64,000 nucleotides of DNA from CAYWXK01 sp964462515 (GTDB lineage: Bacteria; Planctomycetota; Phycisphaerae; Sedimentisphaerales; Anaerobacaceae): the NCBI GenBank assembly GCA_964462515.1, contig CAYWXK010000001.1:124001-188000 (forward strand), written 5' to 3'. Both the position numbers and the translations under genes were made by a program. This document shows, in pieces, positions 8,297 through 18,700 of the stretch (position 1 is the first letter of the stretch; the number at the start of each line of letters is the position of its first letter). Below the pieces are notes generated by a model. The model searched no databases. It saw nothing but the letters and a program-made list of their open reading frames with translations, and had not been told where the DNA came from.

Positions 8297-8382
8297 GCTT
8301 GGAAACGATGAACCCAACGGTGGTTGTTGAGCGTATTAGTGGATGGGTCATCTATCTTTGCAGAAGCAATTTTTTTAAGGAG

Positions 8383-9345
8383 ATGGTTGTGGGCAGAAAC
8401 GTAGCGTTAAAGTGTGCTGCAGCAGCGGCTATTTGTCTTGGTATCTTTATAGCTTTTGGCGCTTCGGGGGCTGAAGAGAAGCTGTCCCAAAAATATACCG
8501 AGACTGTTGTTGACAAAGACGGCAGTCGCTTCGGTTTCGAAATGGTCCTGATTCCCGGCGGCAAGTTCCAGATGGGCAGCCCGGAAAACGAGGCCGGCCG
8601 AAAGGCGGACGAAGGACCACAGCACGAGGTGACACTTTCGCCTTTTTATCTCTGCACGACCGAGACGACCCTTGAGCTTTTTCTGGCCTATTATGAGGAA
8701 ATGGTAACACCACGGAGAGCGGAAGAGTCAGGTAACGAAGATGTTGATGCGACAACAGGTCCCACGCCGGTTTATGGAGATATAACAATGGGATGCAGTA
8801 AGAAGAATCCTGCTATGGGGGCGACCTGGCTTAATGCGATGACTTTCTGCGGTTGGCTTTCGAAGAAGACCGGCAAAAAATATCGTCTGCCGACCGAGGC
8901 CGAATGGGAATATGCCTCCAGAGGAGGCACGACCAATATCTTTGGTTTTGGAAACGACCCAAACCAGCTTAAGAACTATGCCTGGTATAAAGACAATACC
9001 GATGCCAAGCCCAATGAGGCAGCCAAAAAGAAACCAAATGCCTGGGGTCTTTACGATATGCTGGGAAATGTCCGTGAGTGGGTCTATGATTTTTATAGCC
9101 CGACTGCTTATAAAGAAGCAGTTGAAAAAAACCAGACGACAAATCCACCTGGACCGAGCGACGGCAAGGTCCACGTAGCTCGCGGCGGTGCCTATGACAG
9201 CAATGCAAAGGAGCTGCGCTGTGCCGCCAGGGCGTATGAAGAGGACTGGTGGAGGATGAACGACCCGCAAATGCCCAAGAGCAAGTGGTGGCTGCCGCAG
9301 ATGGACTTCATCGGCTTTCGCGTGGCAAGGTCTATAGAGCCATAG
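8383..9345 (+). CDS. Secreted FGE-sulfatase (SUMF1) fold protein lacking the usual active cysteines
   Basis: AAGGAG at 8377-8382 abuts ATG 8383 and sits 6 bases before GTG 8389, so GTG 8389 may be the real start. The product (about 320 residues) has a signal peptide (KCAAAAAICLGIFIAFGASGA) and one formylglycine-generating-enzyme domain: FEMVLIPGGKFQMGSPENE, HEVTLSPFYL, RLPTEAEWEYASRGG, WGLYDMLGNVREWVYD, VARGGAYDSNAKELRCAAR, FIGFRVARS. True sulfatase activators carry two Cys in the RGGS-to-AAR segment; here that segment has a single Cys next to AAR, so catalytic oxidation of sulfatases is doubtful. Many planctomycete SUMF1 proteins are thought to have other roles. No sulfatase gene is in the window. 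A strong promoter lies upstream and a dispersed repeat follows. Confidence 0.8.
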   Translation: MVVGRNVALKCAAAAAICLGIFIAFGASGAEEKLSQKYTETVVDKDGSRFGFEMVLIPGGKFQMGSPENEAGRKADEGPQHEVTLSPFYLCTTETTLELFLAYYEEMVTPRRAEESGNEDVDATTGPTPVYGDITMGCSKKNPAMGATWLNAMTFCGWLSKKTGKKYRLPTEAEWEYASRGGTTNIFGFGNDPNQLKNYAWYKDNTDAKPNEAAKKKPNAWGLYDMLGNVREWVYDFYSPTAYKEAVEKNQTTNPPGPSDGKVHVARGGAYDSNAKELRCAARAYEEDWWRMNDPQMPKSKWWLPQMDFIGFRVARSIEP

Positions 9346-9356
9346 GAACATAAACC

Positions 9357-9431
9357 CCGTTAGTCCGCTTGGGGATGCCTCCGCCGGGGGATGCCTGACG
9401 GCATTGCGGCAAAAAGATTCATCTTTCGTAG
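9357..9431. repeat. Second copy of the 75-bp dispersed repeat
   Basis: About 96% identical to 7674-7748, in the same orientation in the window. It begins 12 bases after the FGE-like stop and ends in atctttcgtag. The following 9432-9680 is AT-rich and presumably carries the pyrophosphatase promoter; no clear boxes were seen. Confidence 0.75.
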
Positions 9432-9680
9432 TGGGATTCACCTAACGCTGAAGCAATTATGGCATTAGCTGCAATGGACCAAAGCGGGCAATGGCGGGAT
9501 TACCGGGGCCTTCAAAAGCTTATCGCAGCCTAATGTCAGAAAGTTAATTTCAAACTCGCAATTAGCAATTACTTTTCCACAAAATAACAGTTGAAAAGTA
9601 ATTGTTTCCGGTTAAAATTGCAAATCTTTTGTGTTTGTTACATAACCAGATAGTGTAGTTAGGTTTGAAAGGGTCAAAAA

Positions 9681-12155
9681 GTGAAAGGTTTCAAAACCAT
9701 CATTGCAGTTTCGGTTGTAGCACCTGCTTTTAATGCAGCAGCAACGGGAGCGGAAGGTTCACAAGCTGCTGCGCTGCAAGGGACGCCGTTGAGCTGGTGG
9801 ATTGCACCGCTGTCTTCGATTGCAGCATTGGTCTTTGCTTATATCTTCTATAAGCAGATGATGAGCTCGCCCAAAGGCAATGATACTATGGAAAAGATAG
9901 CCTCTTATGTTCGTGAGGGTGCTTATGCATATCTTTTCAGGCAATACCGCGTCGTGGCGATGGTGTTTGTGCTGCTCAGTCTTATCTTTGGCGCGCTGGC
10001 ATACTTCGGTATTCAAAACCCATTTGTGCCGGTGGCCTTTTTGACGGGAGGATTCTTTAGCGGTCTGTGCGGATTTTTCGGAATGAAAACTGCCACCAAT
10101 GCATCGAGCAGAACCGCTCAGGGAGCAACGGTCAGTCTCAACAAAGCGTTACAGGTTGCATTTCGGTCGGGCTCAGTTATGGGTTTGGTTGTTGTGGGCT
10201 TCGGCCTGCTGGATATTTCGATTTGGTATTTGATTCTGGATAAGCTGGTTTATACGACCGAGCATATGGCCAACGGCCTGATACTATTCGGCGTAACGCT
10301 GGTGCACGCGGGGATGAATCCCGACACCAGACTGGCTGAAATCACTACAACGATGATTACCTTCGGTATGGGCGCCTCCACACAGGCACTATTTGCCCGT
10401 GTGGGTGGCGGCATATTCACCAAGTCAGCGGATGTCGGTGCTGACCTGGTCGGCAAGGTAGAAGCCGGCATCCCGGAAGACGACCCGCGAAACCCGGCTA
10501 CAATCGCTGACAATGTCGGCGACAACGTCGGCGACGTGGCTGGTATGGGTGCAGACCTCTACGAAAGTTACTGCGGCTCGATTCTGGCAACGGCTGCTCT
10601 GGGGGCGGCCCTGCCGATGAACATCCTTTCACAATACGGAATGGACCCGCTGAAGGCCGTGCTTTCGCCGATGATTGTCGCGGGAATAGGCACGCTTCTT
10701 TCAATCCTCGGCATCTTTTTTGTCCGCTGCAAGGAAGACGCCTCACAGCGAAACCTCCTGCGGGCCTTGCGGCTGGGAACATTGAGCAGTCCAGTGCTGA
10801 TTCTGGTGGCTGTCATCGGCCTTGTTATGGCCGGCTGGATAAGCTGGGGAGTATTCGGCGCTGTCGTATCGGGTCTGATTGGAGGCGTTCTCATCGGCTT
10901 GTTCACTGAATACTATACTTCCGATACCTATCCGCCTACTCGAGGAATCGCCGACCAGGCCCCGATGGGTGCTGCAACAACAATTATCGACGGATTCGCC
11001 ACGGGGATGTATTCTTCGGGTTTGCCTGTAATAACGATTGCGGTGGCAATTCTATTTGCGTATGGTCTGGCCGGCGGTTTTACAAATATGGCGATGGGAC
11101 TATACGGCATCGGCTTTTCGGCAGTGGGTATGCTGGCAACGCTGGGTATTACGCTGGCGACCGATGCCTATGGGCCTATTGCGGATAACGCCGGCGGAAA
11201 CGCAGAAATGAGCCATCTGGGGCCGGAAATCCGCAAAAGAACAGATGCCCTCGATTCGCTGGGTAATACAACCGCAGCTACGGGCAAGGGCTTTGCAATC
11301 GGCTCGGCGGCATTGACGGCATTAGCGCTTCTGGCTGCGTATATCGAAGAGGTGCGTATCTGGATAGGCAGACTTGCAAGTCAATCGGTCGATGGCATCT
11401 ATCAGGTTGGAAACACCGTCTTCTATAACGCACAAATAACTGACAAGGTGCAGGCCGCTTTTGACGCCCTGAAGGTCAAGGCACAGGCTGCCGGAGAGGC
11501 GCTGCCTGTTCTGCTGAATGTAAAGACCGCGTCGCTTATGGACTTTGTCTCGTCGTATTCTTTGAACATTATTAATCCTAAACTCATCGCCGGGCTATTT
11601 ATCGGCTGTATGATGGCATTTGTGTTCGCGGCGATGGCGATGAAGGCAGTCGGCCGGGCCGCAGGCAAAATGGTAAATGAGGTCCGCCGGCAGTTCAAGG
11701 AAAAACCGGGCATTATGGCCGGTACCGACAAGCCGGATTATGCACGTTGCGTGGCAATCTCAACGGCTGGTGCACAGCGGGAAATGGTACTGCCGGCTTC
11801 GCTGGCAATTATTGTGCCGGTCGCAACAGGTCTATTGCTGGACGTAGAAGGAGTTATGGGCTTTTTAGCCGGAGCTATGTCGTGCGGCTTCGTGCTGGCA
11901 GTAACCCTCAATAATGCCGGCGGCGCCTGGGACAACGCCAAAAAGTATATCGAAAGAGGCGCACACGGCGGCAAAGGCTCGCCCGCCCACAAGGCAGCAG
12001 TGGTAGGCGATACGGTCGGCGACCCGTTCAAGGATACTTCCGGCCCGAGTATGAACATCTTAATTAAGCTGATGTGTATGGTCAGCGTGGTCTTTTCGGG
12101 CGTGGTCGTAAAATTCGGCCCCGTGATTTCCGGCTGGCTCGGAATGGGTAAATAG
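9681..12155 (+). CDS. hppA: Membrane-bound ion-translocating pyrophosphatase
   Basis: This enzyme hydrolyses PPi and pumps H+ or Na+ across the cytoplasmic membrane. The GTG start at 9681 follows GAAAGGG. The 824-residue, multi-helix protein has the family signatures: KSADVGADLVGKVEAGIPEDD (about 248-268), NPATIADNVGDNVGDVAGMGADLYE (271-295), a second acidic motif TDAYGPIADNAGGNAEMS (about 494-511), and GDTVGDPFKDTSGPSMNILIKL near the C-terminus. GNTTAATGKG (about 525-534) has Ala and Gly where potassium-independent enzymes carry Lys and Thr, so a K+-dependent enzyme is predicted; the pumped ion is not assigned. It is longer than the usual ~700 residues, mainly through an N-terminal signal-like segment and an insertion at about 550-620. 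It stands alone, with a repeat block downstream. Confidence 0.96.
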   Translation: MKGFKTIIAVSVVAPAFNAAATGAEGSQAAALQGTPLSWWIAPLSSIAALVFAYIFYKQMMSSPKGNDTMEKIASYVREGAYAYLFRQYRVVAMVFVLLSLIFGALAYFGIQNPFVPVAFLTGGFFSGLCGFFGMKTATNASSRTAQGATVSLNKALQVAFRSGSVMGLVVVGFGLLDISIWYLILDKLVYTTEHMANGLILFGVTLVHAGMNPDTRLAEITTTMITFGMGASTQALFARVGGGIFTKSADVGADLVGKVEAGIPEDDPRNPATIADNVGDNVGDVAGMGADLYESYCGSILATAALGAALPMNILSQYGMDPLKAVLSPMIVAGIGTLLSILGIFFVRCKEDASQRNLLRALRLGTLSSPVLILVAVIGLVMAGWISWGVFGAVVSGLIGGVLIGLFTEYYTSDTYPPTRGIADQAPMGAATTIIDGFATGMYSSGLPVITIAVAILFAYGLAGGFTNMAMGLYGIGFSAVGMLATLGITLATDAYGPIADNAGGNAEMSHLGPEIRKRTDALDSLGNTTAATGKGFAIGSAALTALALLAAYIEEVRIWIGRLASQSVDGIYQVGNTVFYNAQITDKVQAAFDALKVKAQAAGEALPVLLNVKTASLMDFVSSYSLNIINPKLIAGLFIGCMMAFVFAAMAMKAVGRAAGKMVNEVRRQFKEKPGIMAGTDKPDYARCVAISTAGAQREMVLPASLAIIVPVATGLLLDVEGVMGFLAGAMSCGFVLAVTLNNAGGAWDNAKKYIERGAHGGKGSPAHKAAVVGDTVGDPFKDTSGPSMNILIKLMCMVSVVFSGVVVKFGPVISGWLGMGK

Positions 12156-12174
12156 GTCAATTTCTGCCCTCCGT

Positions 12175-12250
12175 TCTCCGTAGTAATACTACGAAGGATA
12201 AATCCATTCTCCGTAGCAGCCCCGACCTTTGTAGCCGAAGCTACTTCGGG
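12175..12250. repeat. Paired palindromic CTACGAAG-type repeats
   Basis: Two hairpin-forming modules follow hppA: CTCCGTAG-taata-CTACGAAG (about 12176-12195) and GTAGCCGAAGCTAC (about 12231-12244), the latter followed by TTCGGGTTATTT. The first is the reverse complement of the module at about 7741-7764. They may act as a transcription-end structure for hppA, but they belong to the dispersed repeat family. Confidence 0.6.
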
Positions 12251-12257
12251 TTATTTG

Positions 12258-12899
12258 ATGGAATTGATAGGGTTTTTACTTAGGGCGGTTGGAGTGTCAC
12301 TATCGGGGGTGATGATGCCTGGGCCTTTGACGGCGGCGGCGATAGCGACAGGTGCACGTAACAAGTATGCCGGGGCACTTATGGCGGCAGGGCACGGGAT
12401 TATAGAGTTTCCTTTAATGATTTTGATTGTGTCAGGGATGAAGTGGGTTCTTGAATCGAGCCCGGCAAGGATTGTGGTAGGATTAGCCGGCGGGGCGTTC
12501 TTGATAATTATGGCAATCCAGATGCTGGGCAATTTGAGGGGTGCGGAAAAACAGGACCAGATTGTTACAAGGGGCGGGCCGTTACTTGTGGGCATAATAC
12601 TATCTGTGGGCAATCCGTATTTTTTTGTCTGGTGGGCGACGGTAGGATTGGCTCTTGCGACAACGGCCAGCGGATTGGGGATGTGGGCATTTGTATTATT
12701 TGCCATTGTTCACTGGCTGTGCGACCTTATCTGGCTGCAAGCATTATCGTGGGCAAGCTTCAAGGGTTCGGTGCTGCTTAGCGGACAGCGACAAAAGATA
12801 GTGTTATTTGTTTGTGTGATTGTGCTGTTTGGATTTGGACTGCTTTTTATAGGCGGGGCAGGAGTTAGCTTGATTAAACATATTAAAGGTTATTTTTAA
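12258..12899 (+). CDS. LysE/RhtB-family exporter
   Basis: This 213-residue membrane protein starts at ATG 12258 (a TTG directly precedes it in frame). It has about six hydrophobic segments and the LysE signature near the N-terminus: SLSGVMMPGPLTAAAIATGAR with the following NKYAGALMAAGHGI. VGNPYFFVWWATVG lies mid-protein (about 115-135). The family exports amino acids or related small molecules across the inner membrane; the substrate is unknown. It is 26 bases upstream of the metallophosphoesterase and probably co-transcribed with it. Confidence 0.88.
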   Translation: MELIGFLLRAVGVSLSGVMMPGPLTAAAIATGARNKYAGALMAAGHGIIEFPLMILIVSGMKWVLESSPARIVVGLAGGAFLIIMAIQMLGNLRGAEKQDQIVTRGGPLLVGIILSVGNPYFFVWWATVGLALATTASGLGMWAFVLFAIVHWLCDLIWLQALSWASFKGSVLLSGQRQKIVLFVCVIVLFGFGLLFIGGAGVSLIKHIKGYF

Positions 12900-12925
12900 G
12901 CAAAGTTTTTCAAAGGGGAGCTTGT

Positions 12926-14236
12926 ATGCGCATTAGAGATTCGTTGAAAGTTATAACCATATCTGGTGACATTGGGGGGCAGCGGAGATTCTGGCTAATT
13001 TTGACGGTGGCTTGCGTGATTGTTGGCGGATGCAGCTACGGTGCACCTGGATTTTTGTCGCAGGGCGAGAACGGTGGGATAACAAAGGGGCCGATGCTGC
13101 TTCGTGCGTATCAGACCAGAGCAGCGATTATGTGGGAGACAGGGTCGGAGCGACCTTGCAAGCTGCTTTACGGCAAAGAAGGGAAGCTGACAGACCAGAT
13201 TGAGAGCAAAGGCGAAAAGGTGCAATACAGGTCCAGCGAGACCGGAAAGGGCAAGATTGAAAGGACAGTTTTTATTCACAAGGAATGGCTTAAGGGTCTG
13301 GAAGCGGGGACGGTTTATGGCTATCAAATAACAGGTGAGGCGATTAAAAGCGAGGTCTATAAATTTCGGACTGCGCCGATTAAAGCGGACAGAGTAAGAT
13401 TTATCGTTTATGGCGACAGCAGGACGAGACCGGAGTTTCACCGCAAGCTGGTGAAACTGATGATAGATAAGAAGGTTGATTTTGTGGTGCACGGCGGCGA
13501 TATGGTTACGAATGGCAATGATTATGAGCAGTGGGAGGAACAGTTTTTTAAGACGTTGAAGGGACTTTGTGAGACAGTTCCGATTTACGGCGTTAAAGGC
13601 AATCACGAGGGCACAGGCGGAAACTACGAGAGGATGCTTGTGCCGGAGGGCGAGACGAATAATTTTGGCTTCGACTATGGGCCGGTGCATTTTTTTTGTG
13701 CGGATAATATTGAAAAGAGTGTCGAGCCAAAGAAGGTGCTGGACCTTATAACCGTTGATATGAAAAATAGCGAAGCCCAATGGAATTTTGTCAGTTATCA
13801 CAAGCCGAGCTTAAATTTCGGGCATCACTGGTCGGCGTGGGGGTATCCGGAGGCACTAGAGCGGCTGAGTGAGGCCGGCGTTGATTATGTTATAGCAGGT
13901 CATTCGCATAATTATGAGCGGTTTCGTCCAATTGCGCCGGCCAAAGAAGGCGGCCGCTACGTTACCTATATTACAAGCGGAGGGGGTGGGGTTGTGCTTT
14001 CGCCCGTGAACCAGAGCAATTATCACGCCAAGGCATCGATTGTGAATCACTTTTGCCTGTTTGATATACAGGGCGATAAGCTGATTATGGACACAATAGA
14101 CATCAAGGGCAAGACGATTGACCATTTAGAGATACGCAAAGACGGAGGGCGGCTGAATCGAGAGTTTGTGCAAACGGCAATACCAATGGACCAAATCCAG
14201 AGGCAACAAGAAAAGAATCTAAGTCGCGAAAAATGA
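12926..14236 (+). CDS. Metallophosphoesterase lipoprotein with N-terminal Fn3-like domain
   Basis: Start ATG 12926 after GGGGAG. A hydrophobic segment ends in VIVGGC, a lipobox, so it is probably an outer- or inner-membrane-anchored lipoprotein. Residues about 50-150 form an Fn3-like domain as in purple acid phosphatases (GPMLLRAYQTRAAIMWE). The calcineurin-like core has all metal-ligand motifs: VYGDSRTRPEFH, VVHGGDMV, VKGNHEGT, SYHKPS and VIAGHSHNYER. It should hydrolyse phosphomonoesters or diesters outside the cytoplasm. It is convergent with the YihY gene, with only 6 bases between. Confidence 0.9.
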   Translation: MRIRDSLKVITISGDIGGQRRFWLILTVACVIVGGCSYGAPGFLSQGENGGITKGPMLLRAYQTRAAIMWETGSERPCKLLYGKEGKLTDQIESKGEKVQYRSSETGKGKIERTVFIHKEWLKGLEAGTVYGYQITGEAIKSEVYKFRTAPIKADRVRFIVYGDSRTRPEFHRKLVKLMIDKKVDFVVHGGDMVTNGNDYEQWEEQFFKTLKGLCETVPIYGVKGNHEGTGGNYERMLVPEGETNNFGFDYGPVHFFCADNIEKSVEPKKVLDLITVDMKNSEAQWNFVSYHKPSLNFGHHWSAWGYPEALERLSEAGVDYVIAGHSHNYERFRPIAPAKEGGRYVTYITSGGGGVVLSPVNQSNYHAKASIVNHFCLFDIQGDKLIMDTIDIKGKTIDHLEIRKDGGRLNREFVQTAIPMDQIQRQQEKNLSREK

Positions 14237-14242
14237 CCCCCG

Positions 14243-15568
14243 CTACATGTTTTTGTCGTGTTTGGGCGGGGTGAGGATTTGCTTGACATTATATTTAGCT
14301 AAAAGGGCGTGATGAGATTGAGATACCTGGTCGAGCGTTTGAGACTGGTCGGCACCAGACTGGGCGAAGGAGGCGGAGGCGAGTGCATCGGCGATGTCGG
14401 AGAGTTTGATATTTGCAGGGTCTTTAGCGGGCAGGTAGCCGACACGCGGGTCGGAGGTTCTGGCGAGAAGCCCTCCGGCAGTGAGGTGGCTTAAGACCTT
14501 ATCGCCGAGTTCCGACGGGATGTTTAGTCTGCCGAGAATAAGCTCAGGGGGGACGGGTGCCTGGTTCTGTTCGAAGGCGGCGGCAATTTCTCTGACGATG
14601 TTGATGGCGGTCAGGTCGTTGGCGAGAAAATAGTTTTCGTTTTTTCTGGCGGCGGTAATTTCAGCGGCATCGAGGGTTTTTAGGTGTTGGGTGGTGAATG
14701 TCAACTGGAGGCCGAACAGGACGATAAGCCAGGTTATGAAAATCCACAAAACGCCTAATGGGACAAGACCGACAACGCCATAAATGCTACTATAGGGTAT
14801 GAACCCGGTGACATATTGTCTGAATCCCCATTTTGCGATTGTCCAGACGAGGGCCCCGACAGCAGCCCCCCAGAGGGCATATCTTGCGTTGACTTTTGTA
14901 TTAGGCAAAACAAAGTAAAGCAGAAAAAACGCAACAGCAGCTATTATGTAGGAGAGGACGGCGGGGCCGATGTAGGAGAGGACAGTTTTGTGAATTTGGC
15001 CGAGTGCGGCATAGCTTGTGCTGATGTAGATACCGACGCCGAGAAGCAGCGGCCCGAGGGTCAGGATGGCCCAGTAGTTAATCATTCGGTGCAGAAAACT
15101 TCTGCCTTTAGGGATGTGCCAGATATTGTTAAAGGCCCTTTCAATGGTTGAGAGCAGATCGAGGGCGGCCCATACAACAAGTATGGCGCTGACTATTGTC
15201 AAAGAACCTTTGTCCAGGTTTGCGAAGAAGCCGCTGATAATTTGGTCGATATATTCAGTGAGGATTTTTTCTTCTTCGTTGGGGGCGCTGAATTTGATTT
15301 CAGAGAGGTTAAGGTGACGATAGAGTAGTATTTTGACTCTGTCGCCGATGTTCTGATAGGTCGCGAATGATTGGAAGGTCAGCAGAATTACAATGGCAAG
15401 AGGCACGATACCGAAGATTGTGTGATAGGATAGGGCGGCGGCCTGCTGACCGGAGCGATTTTGCCGAAGCAGCCTGGCACAGTGGGACCAGAGTTTTATC
15501 TGGAAGACCAGAAAGCGGCTGACTTTGCCGAGCTGTGCGGTAGGGGTGGACAAAAGATTTTTAAACAT
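14243..15568 (-). CDS. YihY/BrkB-family membrane protein with C-terminal winged-helix-like region
   Basis: Start ATG 15568 preceded by GAGG at good spacing. The 441-residue protein has six hydrophobic segments and family motifs: QAAALSYHTIFGIVPLAIVIL, WAALDLLSTIERAFNNIW and IPYSSIYGVVGLVPLGVLWIFITW. The family was once called ribonuclease BN; its true role is unknown, possibly transport. The last ~130 residues (IVREIAAAFEQNQAPVPPELIL, LSHLTAGGLLARTSD) look like a winged helix, as in many longer family members. Confidence 0.9.
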   Translation of the reverse strand: MFKNLLSTPTAQLGKVSRFLVFQIKLWSHCARLLRQNRSGQQAAALSYHTIFGIVPLAIVILLTFQSFATYQNIGDRVKILLYRHLNLSEIKFSAPNEEEKILTEYIDQIISGFFANLDKGSLTIVSAILVVWAALDLLSTIERAFNNIWHIPKGRSFLHRMINYWAILTLGPLLLGVGIYISTSYAALGQIHKTVLSYIGPAVLSYIIAAVAFFLLYFVLPNTKVNARYALWGAAVGALVWTIAKWGFRQYVTGFIPYSSIYGVVGLVPLGVLWIFITWLIVLFGLQLTFTTQHLKTLDAAEITAARKNENYFLANDLTAINIVREIAAAFEQNQAPVPPELILGRLNIPSELGDKVLSHLTAGGLLARTSDPRVGYLPAKDPANIKLSDIADALASASFAQSGADQSQTLDQVSQSHHALLAKYNVKQILTPPKHDKNM

Positions 15569-15748
15569 TTTTTTCCTCTCAAATTCAGCAAATTATTTGT
15601 TGATTTTTGTTGATGATATAGCGAAAAAATTTTTATAAATTCGAAATTCGAATCTTGACTGTCGTCAGACAAGTATCGAAATCCTAAACAAACCTGTCCT
15701 GAGCAAAGCCGAAGGATTCCAATGACAAAAATTCAAAATTTCGTTCAA

Positions 15749-18700
15749 TCATCTTAGCAGTTTGTCGAGGCCTTCCAATAATTTTTGTTTTAGTTGCTCC
15801 TGCAACAGTTTAGCGAGGTCGATTTCGGGTTTGTCGAGGGTGCCTTTCAGGAACAGCGCTATCCTTTGGCCGATGGATTCTTCGCCGACTTTCACTATTT
15901 TTCCATCTATAGTATAAGGCAGAACTATAGTCATATTCAAAGATTTGTCAAAGCCGATGACGCCTTTGAAATTGAAGGGTTTATCGCCGAAGTCGATTTG
16001 CATATCATCGTAGGAGAGAATTCTTTTTTGCAAGACGAATTTAGTTGGGTGGAGGGTGATGTCCACGCCCGATGCGCCGATGCCGATCAGCGAAAAAATC
16101 TGACGAAATGGTTCGGCGGCTTGCAGATGAAGTTTATTTACGGATATGGTGCCGATTATTTCGAGTTCGCCCGGGGGTTTTCCAAACAGTGGTATTGCGA
16201 GGCGTTCGCAGCCGAGGTTGGCGATGCCGCTTACGTGAAGGGCGTTTGCAAAGATTGGGTTCACATACTTTAGCAGTCCAGCGGCGACCTGGTCGTTGAT
16301 TTGAATATCTGTCATCATCTGCATTGGTTTGGGTGTTTGCAAAAAAGTTGGTTTTTGCTTGAAATCCCCCTGGCCGGCGAAGTGGAACTCGCCATTATTT
16401 ACTTTCGTTGAAAACGGCAGGATTGTGAAGAGACCCTTCTGGATTTGAATCTGGGCTTCTGTGCGGTCAAAGACGAGTCCTCTATATTCAGCCTGTGTGA
16501 AGCCCAATGTGCCTTTGGTGGATAGATTATCGAGGAGATTGCCTCTCCGGCCGGTTGGATATTCGCTGGAGAATTCGATGGGTAGCTTGTTTGTGCCTTT
16601 GACTACCAGGCCCGGCGGGAGAAATGAATTGACGACGGCCCAGTCGAACTCGCAGTCGAGCTTGCCTTGCAGGAGGGTTTTGCCTGCCTTTGCAACTTCG
16701 CTTGTTTCGACCTTGTGAATTTTAATCTGTGGACTTATCAACTGAATTTTTTTGAGGTTGACGGTTTTTTGTTTCGGATCGAGCCGGACGTCAAGAGCAA
16801 GTGAAACTTCACTTTGCTCAAAAAGAGGGGCATTTTGCGATGCAAGTTTTAGATTTTTGATTTTTGTGGAGTCGGTTGCAACTGTGTAAATGTCGTTTTG
16901 GGAGGTTACAGAGATGCTGGAATCAGCGAGGCCGGCCATTTGCATTTCTCTGGGAAAAGAGGCGAAGAGGATGGCAAACGGCTGGAGTTTTTGCAGGTCG
17001 AGGTTGGTTGTGTTGACTATCAATCGAAGAGGTTTTGCAGCTTTTTCGTTTAGAGGCAGAACCGCATCTTTTATGTTAAGCTGGCCAAGGCTTGTGTTGG
17101 CATTGAGGGAAGAAATTGCAGCGATATTATTTAGCCTGTCAATGTCAAAGGCGAAAGCGATGTCGCCAGCGGTTGAAGCTTCGGAAGGTGTTTCTTTTGA
17201 GCTTAAGCGAAGATTTTTGATTGTCGATGAGCCGGCGGCAGTAATTATATTTTCCTTTATTGATAGTTGGCCTGCGGTGAGGAGCTGGCCGGCCATCTGA
17301 TAGGGACCGAGGTTTGCGAATTGGCCAAGTTCTGACTGGAATTTTGCCAAATCTACATCGGCATCGAATTTGAGCAACTGGGTGCGGATTTGACTTTGCT
17401 CACCACTGGTGCTGCCGGTGCAGGTAACTTTTGCAAACGAAGATAAAATATCCAGCTTATCGAAGGTTATACCGGCTTTGTCTGAGGAAACTATCGCTTG
17501 CGCGGTTAATGGCTGAGAGAGAGCGATTTTCTTACCCTCGAGCTGACCTTGCAGGCCGGTAAGGGTTGCGCCGGCTTGAATATATTTTTTGCCTGCCTGA
17601 GAGAGTGTTTCGACCGTGCCTGAAAGTTTGCCGGAGGATATTTTTGTGCCTTCTTTGAGGCCTAAGGTTTTTGGCATTTGCGATAGGACGGCAGGGAGGT
17701 TGCAATCAAAGGTGCCTTTAAGAGAGTAATTTGAATCGGGCTGCAAGAAATCGGTTAAGGATTTAAGCGTTGTAGGGACTGTGCCGGCAGCGGATAGATT
17801 TGCCCAGTCGGTTTTGAGCTGTAACTTTTCGATATTCACCGTCTCTTTAGTGTGGCTCAGATTCAAAGCGGCATTTAGAGTATTGGTCTGGAATCTATCG
17901 CCTTTTAATTGTGGGGTTGTTATATCCAGATTATTTGCATTAACGATGCCGTTTAAGTTTTGGAATTGGCCATCTTTGATATCGCTTTTTAAGTTAGCGG
18001 AGATGGTGCCGTTGGCGGATGCTTCGAGCTTGGCCAATGCAAAGAGCGGCGCCAGCGATTGAAGGTTCAGGTCGGTTACTTCGATGGTCAGGTCGCCGGT
18101 GGTTTCTTTGAGAGACCAGCCGGTCTTTGCTGCCTGCGGCGTGATGGAGCCGGCTGCGTTAATTTTTGATTTTTCAGTTTTATCAACTACGGTTGTATTG
18201 ATATTGAAGCTTGTCGGCCGGCCTGGTGGACGAAGATTGACGGTAGAGTTTATTTGCGACAACTGAACGGTTTGGGCTTTTGAGTCGGTTACTTTGAAAT
18301 CGCCGTCTTTGACGACAAGGTCGATATTTTTGATTGGCAGGACAAAGAGCTGCGGTTTGCTCGCGGGAGGCATTTGTTGAGGGGCCTGTGTTGGCCGCTG
18401 GTCTTTAAGGTTAATCTGGATTTTGGGTTCATCAATCAGGGTTTCGCCGAATGAAAGGGTGCCGGTCAGCAGTGAAGCGTAGTGAGGTTTCGTGGCGATT
18501 TGCTTTACCTTAACGGAGATTTGCCCTGCACTATCATCGAAGCTTAGGTCTGCTACCTTGATGCCTTTTCGCCAGCCCATAGAGAGGTCGGCGAAGTCCG
18601 TTCGGCCTTCGATGGATTTATTGATTTTGGCCAGGATAATCCGGCGGCATTTTTCGGAGGAGATAAATGCTGGGGTGAGCAAGAATACCAGGACAATGAG

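Noticed and set aside
8228..8298. Possible tRNA-like segment ending ATTCAAATCTGG
   Set aside because: No acceptor or anticodon stem could be paired, and the region is explained by a near-consensus promoter.
8728..9441. 237-codon minus-strand frame over the FGE-like gene
   Set aside because: It is a shadow of the FGE-like gene; its first codons are the dispersed repeat and it has no family motifs.
12995..13801. 268-codon minus-strand frame inside the metallophosphoesterase
   Set aside because: The plus strand has all metallophosphoesterase motifs, a lipobox and a ribosome site; the minus frame has none.
16530..16580. Repeat-derived insertion in the AsmA-like gene (YPTGRRGNL)
   Set aside because: It resembles the palindrome-derived peptide near 1385, but the DNA match is too poor to call a shared repeat.
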